From Desmodesmus armatus (Eukaryota > Chlorophyta > Chlorophyceae > Sphaeropleales > Scenedesmaceae), in contig VIIQ02000010.1 of assembly GCA_007449985.2 (NCBI GenBank), positions 310,001 through 374,000 on the forward strand: 64,000 nucleotides of DNA, written 5' to 3'. This document shows, in pieces, positions 1 to 12,000 of this stretch. Numbering within the stretch: position 1 is the first letter of the stretch; every line of letters starts with the position of its first letter. The position numbers and the translations under genes were made by a program. The notes under the pieces were generated by a model that searched no databases, had not been told where the DNA came from, and was given only the letters and a program-made list of their open reading frames with translations.

Positions 1-2124
1 ACTGGTAGTGGTTGCTGTCTGCGGCTGGGTCAACGCCTGCGTGCCCTGTTGCTGCGCTGACTGCTCCACTGCCCCCCTCCGGATCATCCACACCAGCAGC
101 GGCACGGTTGCCATTGCCCCATGCCTCAGCTCCCGCAGCCTGAGTGCCCCAGACACCTTGGCTCTCAGGCTGCACGGCCCACCCACCTTCAACCCCACCA
201 CCAGCCAGAGGGTCTGGCTGCTGCACAGCCCCACCCTCCAGAGGGTCCTGCGGCTGCTGCCAGCCCCCAGCTCCCTCCCAGCCATACCCATCCTGCTCAG
301 GCGCCCAGCCATTGCTGACGGGTCCTGTGAGCATGCCAGGGTCCGCCCCAGTGTCAAAGGGGTCCTTCACCGGCCGGCTGTCCCAGCCAGCTGACAGCTG
401 CGTGTCCAGGGGCGGCTGCTCTCCACCCTCCAGCTGCATCGGCTGCACACCATCGACACTGTGGTTGCCATTTGCCAGCAGCTCACTGCCAGCAGCTGCT
501 GGGGCGTAAGAGCCTGCTCCGTACGCTGCTGCAGTGCCGTTGCTGTAGGCGCTGACGTGTGGCACATCATGCTTGTTGGGGTACAGCTCCGGTGTTGGGG
601 ATGACACCTCTGCCATCCCATCTGCCTCTGTGTCAGGAGAGGAGGACCCCTGCTGCCCAAGGCCAAGCTCCTCACCTGCACCAACAGCTGCTCCCGCCAC
701 CTCCGCTGGCGGAACTGCTGCTGCTGCCACTGCAGGAGAGCCAGTGCCGGAGTCCCTGCCGAGATGCTGCCACGACGCAAAGCTGACGTTGCTGGGGCCT
801 GACATCGCTGGCAGCCTGCCAGATGCTGATGCATCGCTCTCACGGAAAGAAACAGCATCTGAGCCAGCGGCTGAAGGGTCCCGCCGTGGCTGATCCGTTG
901 CTGCGGTGCCACTGCTGCCAGAGGACACCCGCACCCCCTCATCCATGGCAGCCCCGGCGCCCTGCGTGTCTTCTGTGGTGGTGCTGCTAGGGGCTGCCCC
1001 TGGGATGAAGAAGTTGGGCTGGCTGGTGTTGCGGCTGAAAGACCCTGGTGCATCCAGCCCAGACAGACCTGACACGCTGCCCAGCTCGCTGCCCCCCATG
1101 GCATCGCTGGTGGCTTCTGAGGCTGCTGGTGTGGGCCTGAAGAAGGAAGGGGGCCCGCTGCCTGGTGCTGCAGGAATGCCGGGCAGCTTGGGACCACCCA
1201 TGCCAGGCAGCCGTGCCTTGGGGCCTGGGATTGCCGGGCTGCCCCCTGGCGTGCTGCCTGCACCGGCTGCAGGTGCAGCTGTCGCCAGCGTCGGTGTGGC
1301 CACATAGCGTGATGCCAAGCCCTTCGTCCTGCAGGACACAAGCCAAACACTTTAGCAAAGGACAGTGGTCTAGAAAAGGTTGATGTTGGTAGACGCTCTC
1401 CACACTGAGCATAGTTGTGAGACGGGCAGAACCAATGCAACAACCATAACTGCACAGGTGTCGTTCCGTACATGACTAGGTTGGCATGAAAGGGACAAGG
1501 CAGCAGGCCTCACCTGCTGAAGTTTGGTGCTGGAGGTGGGCCTGCTCCGTCCATTGTGGCCAGCGACGTCGTGCTGGAGGCAGCTGATAAGGAGCCGACG
1601 GAGGGTGGTGGTGCATTCAACTTTGCCTTCTCAGCGCGGGCTTCATCCTCCTTGCCCCTTTCAACCCACATCTTGAGCTGCAGTGCAAAACAGTACAGAC
1701 GGTTCACATACAGTCAAGGCGTGTGGAGTGATACCACAGCTTAACCAGCGAACTGCTGGCTATGTAACACAGTCTATGGCACATGTAGACACCTGAGCAC
1801 GAAGTGTGTGCCTGCCGTTCGCACTCCATGCCTGTCAGCTCAAGAAGTGAAGGGCAGCACCTAACCACTACTGCATTCCCTGCCCACCTCGTCGTTGTAA
1901 TACATCTGGTTTGACTGCCCAAGATTTGCCTTCTTATACTTCTTGGGGTCATCCTCGCCCCCTTCCTGGGCCTAAATGGACGAAAAGTGGGCAGTAGACG
2001 GACGGTCGGGCCAGGCCGAGCAGGCAAAGCCACGAGGGGCACCTATCATCACTTTGAAACCAACACTTACCTTACGGCCCCTTGACAGCAGGCGGAGCAT
2101 CCTTCTTCCTGCGTCCGCTTGCTG
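1..2124 (-). CDS. SEC16: SEC16-like COPII scaffold, C-terminal region (partial at both ends)
   Basis: SEC16 organises COPII coat assembly at ER exit sites. Four minus-strand exons fit in phase: 2071-2124, 1888-1971, 1514-1677 and 1-1328, the last open for about 440 codons to the window edge. The second and third exons spell the conserved SEC16 C-terminal core: KANLGQSNQMYYNDE followed by LKMWVERG matches the plant form (lysine-rich, LGE-n-FYYD, LKRWVEEG). The next exon opens with GLASRYVAT, like the plant RSRYVDT motif. The rest is a long Gly/Pro/Ser/Ala-rich, Trp-spotted disordered tail, as usual for this family. The large central SEC16 domain (ACE1/CCD) should lie upstream, but the plus-strand fusion gene begins about 280 bases away and no further exon is visible. 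The first in-frame ATG is at 2100-2098. Identity is confident; completeness is not. Confidence 0.85.
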
Positions 2125-2403
2125 CTTGTAAATTTATTCATCCATGATGGGAGACAGGTGATGAGCGTGGTTGTGAGCATAAACACATGCACCATGCCCA
2201 GATACAAGCAGCCTTACGGCCTTGGAGAAGCAAGTGTGCGGTTTAACAGTTGAGCCCTGCCACCAGTTCAGTTCAGGCTCATTGTGCCACAAAACAATTT
2301 GGACAGACGTGTTGAATTACTATTGGGCCGGTCAGGTTTGTATCCGGCGTAACACAAGGGCTTATTCAGCTTCGCCCCAGGAAACTTGTTGCTGAAGCCA
2401 GCA

Positions 2404-5400
2404 ATGCGGGGTTTGATGGCTCCCACTGTGCCTTCTGCTACTCGGACAAACCTTAAGCCGCAGGCAGGCCAGGCACGCGGGCTTATAAGCAAGCATCTGT
2501 GTGCAGCACATAGGGTTCCTGGCAGGAGCTCACCACTGCTGGGCAGCAGCCACCCTGTGCCAAACAACAGCTGGATGCAGTCAGGACACGTTGCCCAGCA
2601 GCAACAACACCAGCAGCATCCGATAGGAGTGGCTGCAGCAACTGGCAGCGGTGCCACAGCTGGGCAGCAGCAGCAGCAGCAGCCCGCAACCTCCTTTGTG
2701 TCTCTGGTGGAGCTCAAGGAGCTGTGCAGCAAGGCCCTCAGCACCATCGGATACAGCAAGGATGAAATTGCAGTGCTGCTTGAGGTGCGTGTGGGTTATA
2801 AGAGACCAACCAGGCTGCAACCAGGGCATCTTCATCTGCATCCATAACCTCAACTACGACCTGGTTCATACCCGCATGAACAGGAGACAGGCTGTACCCG
2901 CATGAACAGGAGACATGCTATGGGCATGCATGCAAGAGAATTGCATAGACACGCTCATTGCATGGGTGCCGTCAGCAGCGCTAGATGGCATGGGAAGGCA
3001 TATCAAAGCCTTGCCATTGCCATGCTTGGCACAGGAGCCCTGAGGTACCGAGCCTGGCAAAGCAATCGTGAACGTCATAGACTGGAAAAGGAGCCTCACA
3101 TCCGCCAGGCACAACCTTCCGGGGTAGCAATGCTGGAGACCTGCTGCATGCACATCACCGACACCTGCCTGGTTGGTGCTGCTTCCGGCTCCCTTTGCTG
3201 GTGCAGGTGCTGCTGTACGCTCAGCTGCGTGGCAACAACCAAGGCATTATCAAAATCACCACAGGCGGCATGAACCGCGCAGCAGCAGCCCGCCCCATCA
3301 GTGTGGAGCGCGAAACCCGCCTGTCTGCCCTCATCAATGGCAACAACCAGGCCGGCATGCTTGTCCTGCACAAGGCCATGACCATGGCTGTGGACAAGGC
3401 AACAGCAGCAGGCTTTGGGATCGTGGGCACACACCACACCTGCACCAGTACAGGGGCGCTGGGCTACTATGCAGAAGCCATCACAAAGCAGGGGCTGATT
3501 GGTGTTGTGCTGGCCCAGTCTCCTGAGTTTGTGGCACCACATGGCTCCAAGCAGGCTATCTTTGGCACCAACCCTATCGCAATTGGCATCCCAGCGGAGC
3601 AGGGGCCTGTGGTGATGGACATGGCCACGGCAGCATATGCCTGGTTTGGGCTCCTGGAGGCCAAGACTGCTGGCAGGCCCATCCCTGGTGATGTGGCACT
3701 GAATGCTGACGGGGAGCCCACCACGGACCCCAACGAGGTGCTGTCTGGAGGTGCCATCAGGGTGTTTGACAGGTGCGTGCAGCTGTGCGTGGGGGGGGGG
3801 GGTGTCATGAAACAGGGTTTGCGGGTGGCAGTGTCTAAGCTGTCAAGGCTGTCAACAACGACAACAGGGTACGACACAGGCGCTACGGTGTGCAGCTGAT
3901 TGTTATGCTGCTTTGCAGCTGAACAGGGCATGCAGGAGGTGATGCTGAAGCAGGCTGTGCAAGTGGGATGCCAGCAGCAGGTGCATTAAAACGTCATGCA
4001 ACAGCAGCAGCAGCCATGACTGAGGCAAGAGCTGCATTCATGGGCTGGCTGCTGCCTTGCAGCACGTTGGCGCTATGTTGCATGCTGGGGTAGTGCATGT
4101 TGAGTCAAATCAAGGCACCCCCAGGAAGGATATCTTCTACTGCCATCTAGGAGCCTAACAGTGATGATTGTCGTTGACGCAGGGAGTGCAGCAACCTGCT
4201 CGACAAGCTCTCAGTGTGCCTCGCTGTACCATACTGTATGTCTGCCTGCAGGAGCCACAAGGGCAGCAACCTTGCTCTGATGGTTGAGCTGCTGGCTGGG
4301 CCCTTGGTGGGTGCTGCAGTGGCTGACAAGCTGGAGGAGCGCAACTGGGGCAACCTGGTGCTGGTCATTGACCCACAGCTGCTGGGGGAGCCTGATGTCA
4401 TCAAGGCCCGCACACAGGTGTGTTCCAAATTTTTTTAACATCATAAGTGGATGCAAATTGACACGGTCACCAAGTCAGCTATCAAGTGGCATTTGATAGC
4501 TGACTTGTCACAGTGTGGGGCCCAGGCGACAAGTTGTGCAGGACAGTTGTGCAATGCATGGGCAGTACATGTGCCCGGCCATCGCTGACATACAGTGTGC
4601 TGGGGAAAGCGGGCTTGCATCCAGGCAGTACTGCAGCATGTGCATGTGCAAATAATGCTGCAAGTTGTGCGTGCGTTACACAACGCCTCTCATGAAGCAC
4701 TTCAGCATGCGGGGCCTGCAGCTCTGGCGGCTGGCTGTGGTGCACCACTGCTGGGAGCCATAGCACCTGCCTCCACCTGCCTCCACCTGCCTTGTATGGA
4801 CAGCTTTGTGCTATCAAGTGGTGGCTTTGAATCATCAGTGGCTTCACATCCTGCTGCCTGCGCTTCCTGCCCCTGCTGCCCCAGGTTGTGCTGGACCGTG
4901 TGAAGAATGCAGAGAAGCTGCCAGGCGTCTCAGAGATCCTGCTGCCCAGCGAACGCGGCAACAGGGTCGCCCAGCACCACATCGACAGCGGCATGCTGCC
5001 CATTGAAACAAACCTCTACCAAAACCTCAAGGTCATGGCCTCTAAGGCAGATGCACCTGCTGGCAGCGCATCCAGCAACGGTGTCAGCGGCAGCCAACAC
5101 ACGGCCTCAGCAGCTGGGGGCCTCAAGCTTGAGACCATGCTGCTGCATCCTGCCCCTGGGTCTGTGGTGGATCCCTTTGATGCCAGTGGGCCACCGCTGT
5201 ACCAGACGGCCACCTTTGGGCAGCCAGGTGCTACTGAGTGTGGGCCGTTTGACTACACGCGCAGCGGCAACCCCACACGCACCATGTTGGAGGAGCAGGT
5301 GGGCCAGCTTTTGGTGGGCTGCTGGGTGCTGTGCAGGCTCAAGTGTTGTAGGAACGCAGTCCTGCAGCTTGGCGTGGCTCCCTGTTGTTGTTCGGCAGCA

Positions 5401-8308
5401 GCTGACCCAATCCGACAGTCATGGTAGCCGGGCGTGGTTTGGGCGGGCTGCTGCGGCTGTTGTGTGGCAAGTTGGTTTTGTTCAGCGTTCGCCACTACTT
5501 GAACAGCACCACATGCAGTCATTCCCGTTGGACACCTTCGTGCATCTCTTTCAACAGGTTGTTCACCCTGCTCTGCCACACCCCCTGTGACAATATTGAC
5601 ACTCCAACGCCTTGTGTGCTGCTGTCCCTGTGCAGTGGGCTGCCCTGGAGGGTGGTGCTCGTGCGCTGGCCTTCACCTCAGGCATGGCTGCCCTGGCTGT
5701 TGCCACCAAGCTGGTGCCTGCAGGGGGCCACATTGTGGCGGGTGACGACCTGTATGGCGGCACCAGCAGGCTGCTGAGCAGGGTGGTGCCCAATAACGGC
5801 ATCTCTGTCAGCAACGTGGACATGACAGACCTGAAGTGAGTGGATGTGTGTGCTGGATGTGCCCAGCTGCTGCTGCGGCCGTTGATGCTTAGCGTGGAGG
5901 TGTGAATGCATATGTTGCAGCCGTTTTGCCATCTCTGGGTGCAGCTGTTGTGCAGGCTGTGTGCGGATATCCCACTCACGTGGGGGGGGGGCCGTGTGCT
6001 AGGGCGCACGCCCTCAGCTACATGGTGTGTAGACACAGGGAGTGCATCCAGCCAATGCATGAACCATCCAAGGATGTGTGTGGACGGGGTGACTGCATCG
6101 GGATTCAGCGTCAGCATGCTACCGGGTCATTGAACACTGACCTGTGGTGTGTGTCCCGGCTGCAGTGCTGTGAAGGCTGCCATGATCCCTGGCAAGACGC
6201 GGCTGGTCATGGTGGAGTCACCCACCAACCCACGCATGCAGGTGAGACATACAGGGGGTGTGCGGGGCTGAGGCTGAGGCCACCTGCTGCAGCTTTGTTT
6301 TCACCCCAAACGTTGGCAAGTGGGACATGACACTGCTATAAGTGATCAGGCACGGTGCTGCAAGTTTGTTGTTACTTGACAACACAGCTTCATGGCACAG
6401 ACCCTGATGGTATGCACAGTAAAGACCAATTCACAACGGATGTGGCATTGGTGATGTGTTCTGATTTCAGACCAGTACATTGGCGCTGTGTACTGGTGTG
6501 AAATCTGAACACTTCCGATGTGTTCTGATTTCACACCAGTACACAGCACCAATGTACTGGTCTGAAATCAGAACACATCACCAGTGCCACAGCGGCTGTG
6601 AAGTCACCTTGATTGAGGCAGAGCTGTGTTGTATGTCATACGAGAGGCCTTGCTTCTGGTCGCTGTGGCGCGTGTTCATTTTTGTGATGGGTAAGGCATG
6701 CATGCACCTTGTTCCTCGTTTGACAACTGGCACCACCTTGTGTTGGCCTGACACACCATCACTTCATCGTGCTGTCTGTAGGTGTGTGACATTGCTGCCA
6801 TCGTGTCTGTCGCGCATGCTGCGGGTGCACTGGTGTGTGTGGACAACAGCTTCCTCACCCCACTGTACCAGCGGCCCCTGGACCTGGGTGCTGACATCAG
6901 CATGACCAGCGGTACGAAGTACATCGGGGGCCATGGTGACACCACGCTGGGCATGCTGGCGGTGCGGGACCCTGAGCTGGGCCAGCAGCTGTACTTCCTG
7001 CAGAACTCTGAGGGTGCTGGGTTGGCGCCCATGGACTGCTGGCTGGCGCTGCGGGGACTCAAGACGGTGAGCGGTGTGCTGTGCTGTGCTGTGGTTTGAT
7101 TTGTCTGTGTGGAGGTGCTGATCTTGCCCTGGGTGGATCTGCAGCCGTTGCAGGGGCAAACCTTATTCAGCACAATGGTGCTTTACGTTTGCAGTGCGAG
7201 CCATCCACAAGAGCCCTGAGGGTTCAAGCCGTGAGACATATAAGCTGCCTGCTGACAAGGGTAGAGGCTGCATGCATGATTGATTGGCACCTGCATGTGC
7301 TGACTTGGGGCTATGCTTTGCTGCCCTGTCTTGCGTGCAGATGGCGCTGCGGATGGAGCGCAGTGTTGCCAATGCTGCTGCCATGGCTGACTTCCTCAAG
7401 AGCCATCCGCTGGTGAAGAAAATCAACTATGCAGCGCTCAGCACACACCCTGGTGCTGACATCCATGCACGCCAGGCCACCAGTGGTGGTGCGGTGCTCA
7501 GCTTTGAGACAGGTGGGTGCCGTACAGTGCTTGACTGTACAGTACTACACATGTACACATGACTGTATGGGTGCTGTGTTACTGCGCAGTCGACTGCTGG
7601 CTGCATGTTGACGGCTGCGTCGGCGTCAGTTACTGCTTTCAAGCCCTTGCCGTGACTTGGAGGTGGGACCATGTTTACGGCTGGTGCTGTCACAGTGGTG
7701 GTGCTGCTGTTGTGTGGGTGACCCTGGCAGCAGTGACGCTGCTGCAGCCGCTCCCGTGCTGCTGTGCCGCCCCAGGTGTTGTGCACCGCAGCTGATTGCA
7801 CCACTACCTACCCACCACCAACGCTGCTGCTGCTGTCCCTGTGCCGCTTGGCTTCTCTGCCGTCTGCCCTGCAGGTGACGTGGAGGTGTCCCGCACCATT
7901 GTGGAGGCCACCAAGCTGTTCAAGGTCACTGTCAGCTTTGGCAACGTGATCTCCCTCATCAGCCTGCCCTGCTTCATGAGCCACGCCAGCATACCCGCAG
8001 AGGTGCGCGCAGCACGGGGCCTACCAGACGACCTCGTGCGCATCTCTGCAGGCATTGAGGATGTAGGGGACCTCATCGCAGACCTGAAGCAAGCCATGGA
8101 GAAGGCCCTGGCGGAGCAGCAGGCGAGGCAGCCGGCGGCCATCGCGAGCAGCAGCAGCAGCAGTAGCAATGGCAGCGGCCGGGGTGCGGCTGGTGGAGCT
8201 GCGGTGGGCAGCGAGCGGATACTGCAGCTGGAGCAGCGGATACTGCAGTTGGAGGCGCAGCTGCAGGCTGGTGGGCAGCTGCAGTTGCAGAACAACCACA
8301 CGAGTTGA
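2404..8308 (+). CDS. Ldh_2-family oxidoreductase fused to cystathionine beta-lyase
   Basis: Nine exons give one unbroken frame of about 897 residues: 2404-2784, 3207-3772, 4252-4417, 4885-5298, 5636-5835, 6166-6241, 6782-7066, 7341-7512, 7875-8308. Residues 1-60 are rich in Arg, Ser and Ala and look like an organelle transit peptide. A Gln-rich stretch follows, then an Ldh_2 (malate/L-lactate dehydrogenase-like, NAD(P)-dependent) domain at about 100-425 with GTNPIAIGIP, VMDMATAAYAW and KGSNLALMVELLAG. After a short Ser/Gly/Ala linker comes cystathionine beta-lyase (about 450-840): YTRSGNPTRTMLEEQ, AFTSGMAAL, VESPTNPRMQ, and SGTKYIGGHGD with the PLP lysine near residue 647. The end of Ldh_2 and the start of the lyase share one exon (4885-5298), so the fusion is not a splicing guess. 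Beta-lyase makes homocysteine, pyruvate and ammonia in plastidial methionine synthesis; the partner's substrate is unknown. The C-terminus is Ser/Gly-rich and ends in a short coiled coil (RILQLE repeated). Confidence 0.93.
2869..2917. repeat. 26-bp tandem direct repeat in intron 1 of the fusion gene
   Basis: A block beginning TACCCGCATGAACAGGAGAC occurs twice, at 2869 and 2895, with a 26-base period. It lies in the intron between 2785 and 3206. No function is apparent. Confidence 0.8.
4471..4507. repeat. Perfect 15-bp inverted repeat in intron 3 of the fusion gene
   Basis: CAAGTCAGCTATCAA at 4471-4485 pairs perfectly with TTGATAGCTGACTTG at 4493-4507 around a 7-base loop. It sits about 50 bases after the 5' splice site at 4418. 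Confidence 0.85.
6441..6591. repeat. About 150-bp foldback (long inverted repeat) in intron 6 of the fusion gene
   Basis: The left arm, from about 6441 (GATGTGGCATTGGTGATGTG), runs through TTCTGATTTCAGACCAG and GTACTGGTGTGAAATC. The right arm is its near-perfect reverse complement, ending near 6591 with CACATCACCAGTGCCACAGC. The arms are over 60 bases each with only a few bases at the centre. It lies wholly inside the 6242-6781 intron. It resembles a small foldback/MITE-type element, or a precursor of hairpin-derived small RNA. No coding capacity and no clear target-site duplication were seen. Confidence 0.8.
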
Positions 8309-9048
8309 CAGTGCTGTGATCAGATCAGTAGGCTGCTTGAGTCGTCTGGGTTGTGATGTTGCTGTGTTGCGCCAAGAGCTTGCGCGTGGGTGACCGTCCA
8401 CTGCCTTTGTGTGCAGTGATGATTGACGTTCTTTGACTCGGTTGTGAAGAACTACTGGAACTTTTCAGGGTGTTGTGTTCTGAGCACAATATGGTGAACG
8501 TTGTGCTGCATCCTAACCTGCTCTGGCCCAGAGCGCTCCAGTGTGCAAGTTGCCCATGGTATTGTCAGCCCGAGCTTTTCAGGCTGTGTTCAAGGCGTGG
8601 CAGTGGCCTACTGTGGCTAGTTGCCGCAGCCGCCGCAGCTGCCTTGGAAGGGTTGAGAGGCTGCAGCACCAAGTGCGCCCGCGCTGAATGGCAGGGTTGA
8701 AAGCACATTGCCTGATGTAAGGTTGGTTATAGTGGGTAACAGCTGACCCTGTTTTCTTTCGGTCCTCTCAGGGCTGAGGTGCCCGACTGTGTGTCAATGG
8801 GCTGCCAGCAGCGGTGCAGGTGGACTGGTGTTGGGGGGCATTTTAAACTGCATATTGCTACTGTTTGCAGTTTTTAGCAGCTGCATTTCTGTGCATTGTG
8901 TCTGTCACCTGTTATTCAGCCGTCCGGGAGGTCCAAGGAAGAACCCCACTCACTGCATCAGCACCCATACGACCCAGTATGATCAAAAATGCTGTGCATT
9001 ATGCAATGCGCTGTGCTCTGATCACTGACGCTGAGTCTACAAAACAAA
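8309..9048. other. Intergenic: 3' end of the fusion gene and upstream region of the ORP gene
   Basis: No coding sequence was recognised. A TGTAA motif, the usual chlorophyte poly(A) signal, lies at 8717-8721, 409 bases after the fusion-gene stop, and is a reasonable 3' end. The remaining roughly 330 bases would hold the promoter and 5' UTR of the next gene; no TATA-like element is convincing. Confidence 0.5.
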
Positions 9049-12000
9049 ATGTCCATGATCAGCAGGCTACGTCGCTTGCTCACCGGAGAAGAACAGATAG
9101 TGTTTGATGATGACGAAGATTTGATGAAGGTCAGGCGTTTTTGGTTAGCAAACCGTCCGCAGGGATAGTCTGGTGTGCAGTGCTGTTGTGGGTGCAATTG
9201 GCCAGCATGATGAAAGCTGAGGCACGCCCCAGCAGACAGAAACAATTTTTGCATCTGCTGACTCAATCAAGGCAGTTAGGCTAGCAGGTACCGCGACAAC
9301 CCCTCAGTTGCCAGCATATGCCCCCTGACTCACCCACTACCCCACTAGCGCTGCAGGCTCCTTAGTTGCTGTGCAGGAGCCAATATACTGCTGTGTGACT
9401 GTGTAGTCATCAGTCATTCCCTGCTGAAGCCTTTTTTTCAAGCCTTGAGCCTTGTGTGTCTGTGCAGGCCATCCTGCATCCAGATGCACACGAGGAAGGG
9501 GGCCTGGCCTGCAATGACAAGAAGCTGCTTGCAGAGATGCGGGAGTAAGTGTGGTACACTATAAGTGGGATGCATGTGCACCATACTATCTGTAGCCGCT
9601 CTCAAGCACCTGAGGCAGACCCAGCGCCAGCATGTTGTAGCTTCTGCAGCGTGCTGCAAGCAAGCTTTGTGCACCCTGCAGCACGGAATGCTGTCGGAGC
9701 TGTCACCTAGTTTTGGAACGAGCTGTGATGTTTATGGAGTACTGTTATTCTGCCCATTGCAGGTGCATCATGCAGTGGATCAAATCCATGGGCAGACAGG
9801 TGTGTGGCAGGAAGCGTCAGCTGATCCATCCTGGCCGCTGCTGAGCACACCAGCAGCTGCCACAGATGCAGTTGTTTGCTGTTGAGTCCTGCAAAGTGCC
9901 TTGCCATCGGCTCAACCCATGCAGCACACAAGGATGTGTGATTCTGGAGCCCCTTCTCGATTCCACATGTTCCTGGCAACAGCTGAGCATTTGACCCTCA
10001 TGCCAGCACACCAACACCATCCACACCTGATTGTTGGTTTACCTCCCAACACGCCGTCGTTCCCTGCCTCATGCGTGTGCTGTGCTGTGCTGTGCTGTGC
10101 TGTGCAGATCCTGAAGGGCAACCTCAACCTGGTGAACACCTCTTTCCCAGTGCTGATGTTTGAGCCCCGCAGCTACCTGCAGAAGCTTGCCGACATCTGG
10201 GCATACCCAGACTACATCAATGCAGCAGCAGCACAGCAGGACCCCCTGGAGCGAATGAAGCTGCTGGTCACATGGATGGTGGCAGGTGCGCAGCACAGAT
10301 CATTAGCTACAGCAACTGATCTCAGCAGCTGCAGGATGCTTGGCTAGGCAATGACCCTGGGTGGGAGCAGTGCTGATCCTGTCTTGAAGGGCGCAGGTGG
10401 TAATCAGCCTAGCGAGTGTGCTGGTGGGTCCGTGGAGGTCATGGCCCGTCAGAGTTGACTTTCAAGTTTGTGGCAGTAGCTTCTGCAGCAGCTGTCTGAG
10501 CCTCATGCTGAGCATGGCAACCAATGCTTGCAGTGTGGAAGCATGTTGTGCATGGGTTCAGTTGCGTGACCCCTCTGCAGTGCATGTGCTGAACCTGTGT
10601 CACTGCTGTGCATTTGTGCAGGGCTGCACCATTCTGTTGAGGCTTGGCGCAAGCCCTTCAACCCCATCCTGGGTGAGACATGGCAGGCCACCATGCCAGG
10701 GGGCCTCTGCCTTTACATGGAGCAGGTGCGCTGCAGGAGGAAGTGGGTAGGGTGTGCCAGCAAGGGTGTGCTGGACCACCAGCAGTGCAGTCAAGTGATA
10801 TCCTTGAGCAGGTTATGAGCGGCATGTCGCAGCTGGAGTGCTAGGTACCTGAAGCACCATGCAATTTAGGCCAGCACAGGCAGGCTGCAGGCTGCTCCCG
10901 CTCATACCACTGCTTTTGCGCAGCTTGACATGATGAGTGCTGTCAGTGGGCAGTAGCACTGCTTGAACTGCCAACACAGTCGCAAGTCGTTTCCTGCCAT
11001 CGGGGGTGTGACTTGTAAAACCATTTACAACTCTTTCCTGCAAACAGACATGACGCTGCTATGTATGCATGTCATCCACAATCATCTTCTTTTGTTGCCA
11101 ACCGCTTCATGGCTACACCCTGCTATTTCCAGCAAACGTCTCGAATGGCTGCCGCTGCTGCACGCTTCCCGTTTTTTTGCAGGTCAGCCACCACCCTCCA
11201 GTGTCAGCCTACCAACTAGAGGGCCCCAGCAACACCTGGAAGCTGCATGGCTGGAGCCAGCCTGCCGTGGTGCCTGTGGTCAAGTTCTATGGCATCAAGA
11301 CCATGGCCCAGGGCGCACGCCAGATCGACTTTGCTGATGGCAGTTCTGTACGCATGACCATGCCCAATTTTGCAATCAAGGGTACGTGGGTGGCTGCTGG
11401 GTGCATGCGCAGCTGCAGCAGGCCGTGCAAGCACCGCCAGCCAGGCATGCGTGGTTGCAAGGATGTTGAGCATGACATGTACTGACACAACCCCAGTTCG
11501 AGCCTGAAGTCGGCCTGATGAGGTTTGCGATGCCTCAACATGCAGGCATACAGCGTGGCCATGCTTTGTGTCACCCGCCCCCTGAATTCCCTGCATGATG
11601 TAAAAACAATACTGTCACGTGTTGTGTGTGCAGGCGTGGTGTATGCCACCAAGCCGCATGCAGAGGTGCTGGGTGTGGCCCGGCTGCTGGACGAGGTGCA
11701 CCACCTGGAGGCAGTCATCAGCTTTGGACCAGTGCCAGGCACACGCCAGCGCATGCTGGCACGCGCGGACGCGGTGTGTGGGGAGATCTACCAGCTGCCA
11801 AAGTCAGCACACCTGCAGGTAAGGCCTGCCAGGCAGAGCTGTGTGCTGGGGTACGGTAGAACAATTGGGAACAACGTTGTGAACGCGATTTGACGTGAAA
11901 GTTGTGAAAGTGGTGTCCAACACCACGCGCAGTGTTATGGATGCATGGTGTTGTGTGGTGGGCTGTGGTGCCCCTGCCCTCCAGCTGACGAGGGGTGGAC

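Noticed and set aside
367..1473. 368-codon minus-strand open frame
   Set aside because: It is a different frame over the SEC16 tail exon; the SEC16 frame fits the upstream exons in phase and the conserved RYVAT start.
7195..7240. tRNA-like GGTTCAAGCC motif
   Set aside because: No matching acceptor or anticodon arms around it; it sits in an intron of the fusion gene. No convincing tRNA or rRNA gene was seen anywhere in the window.
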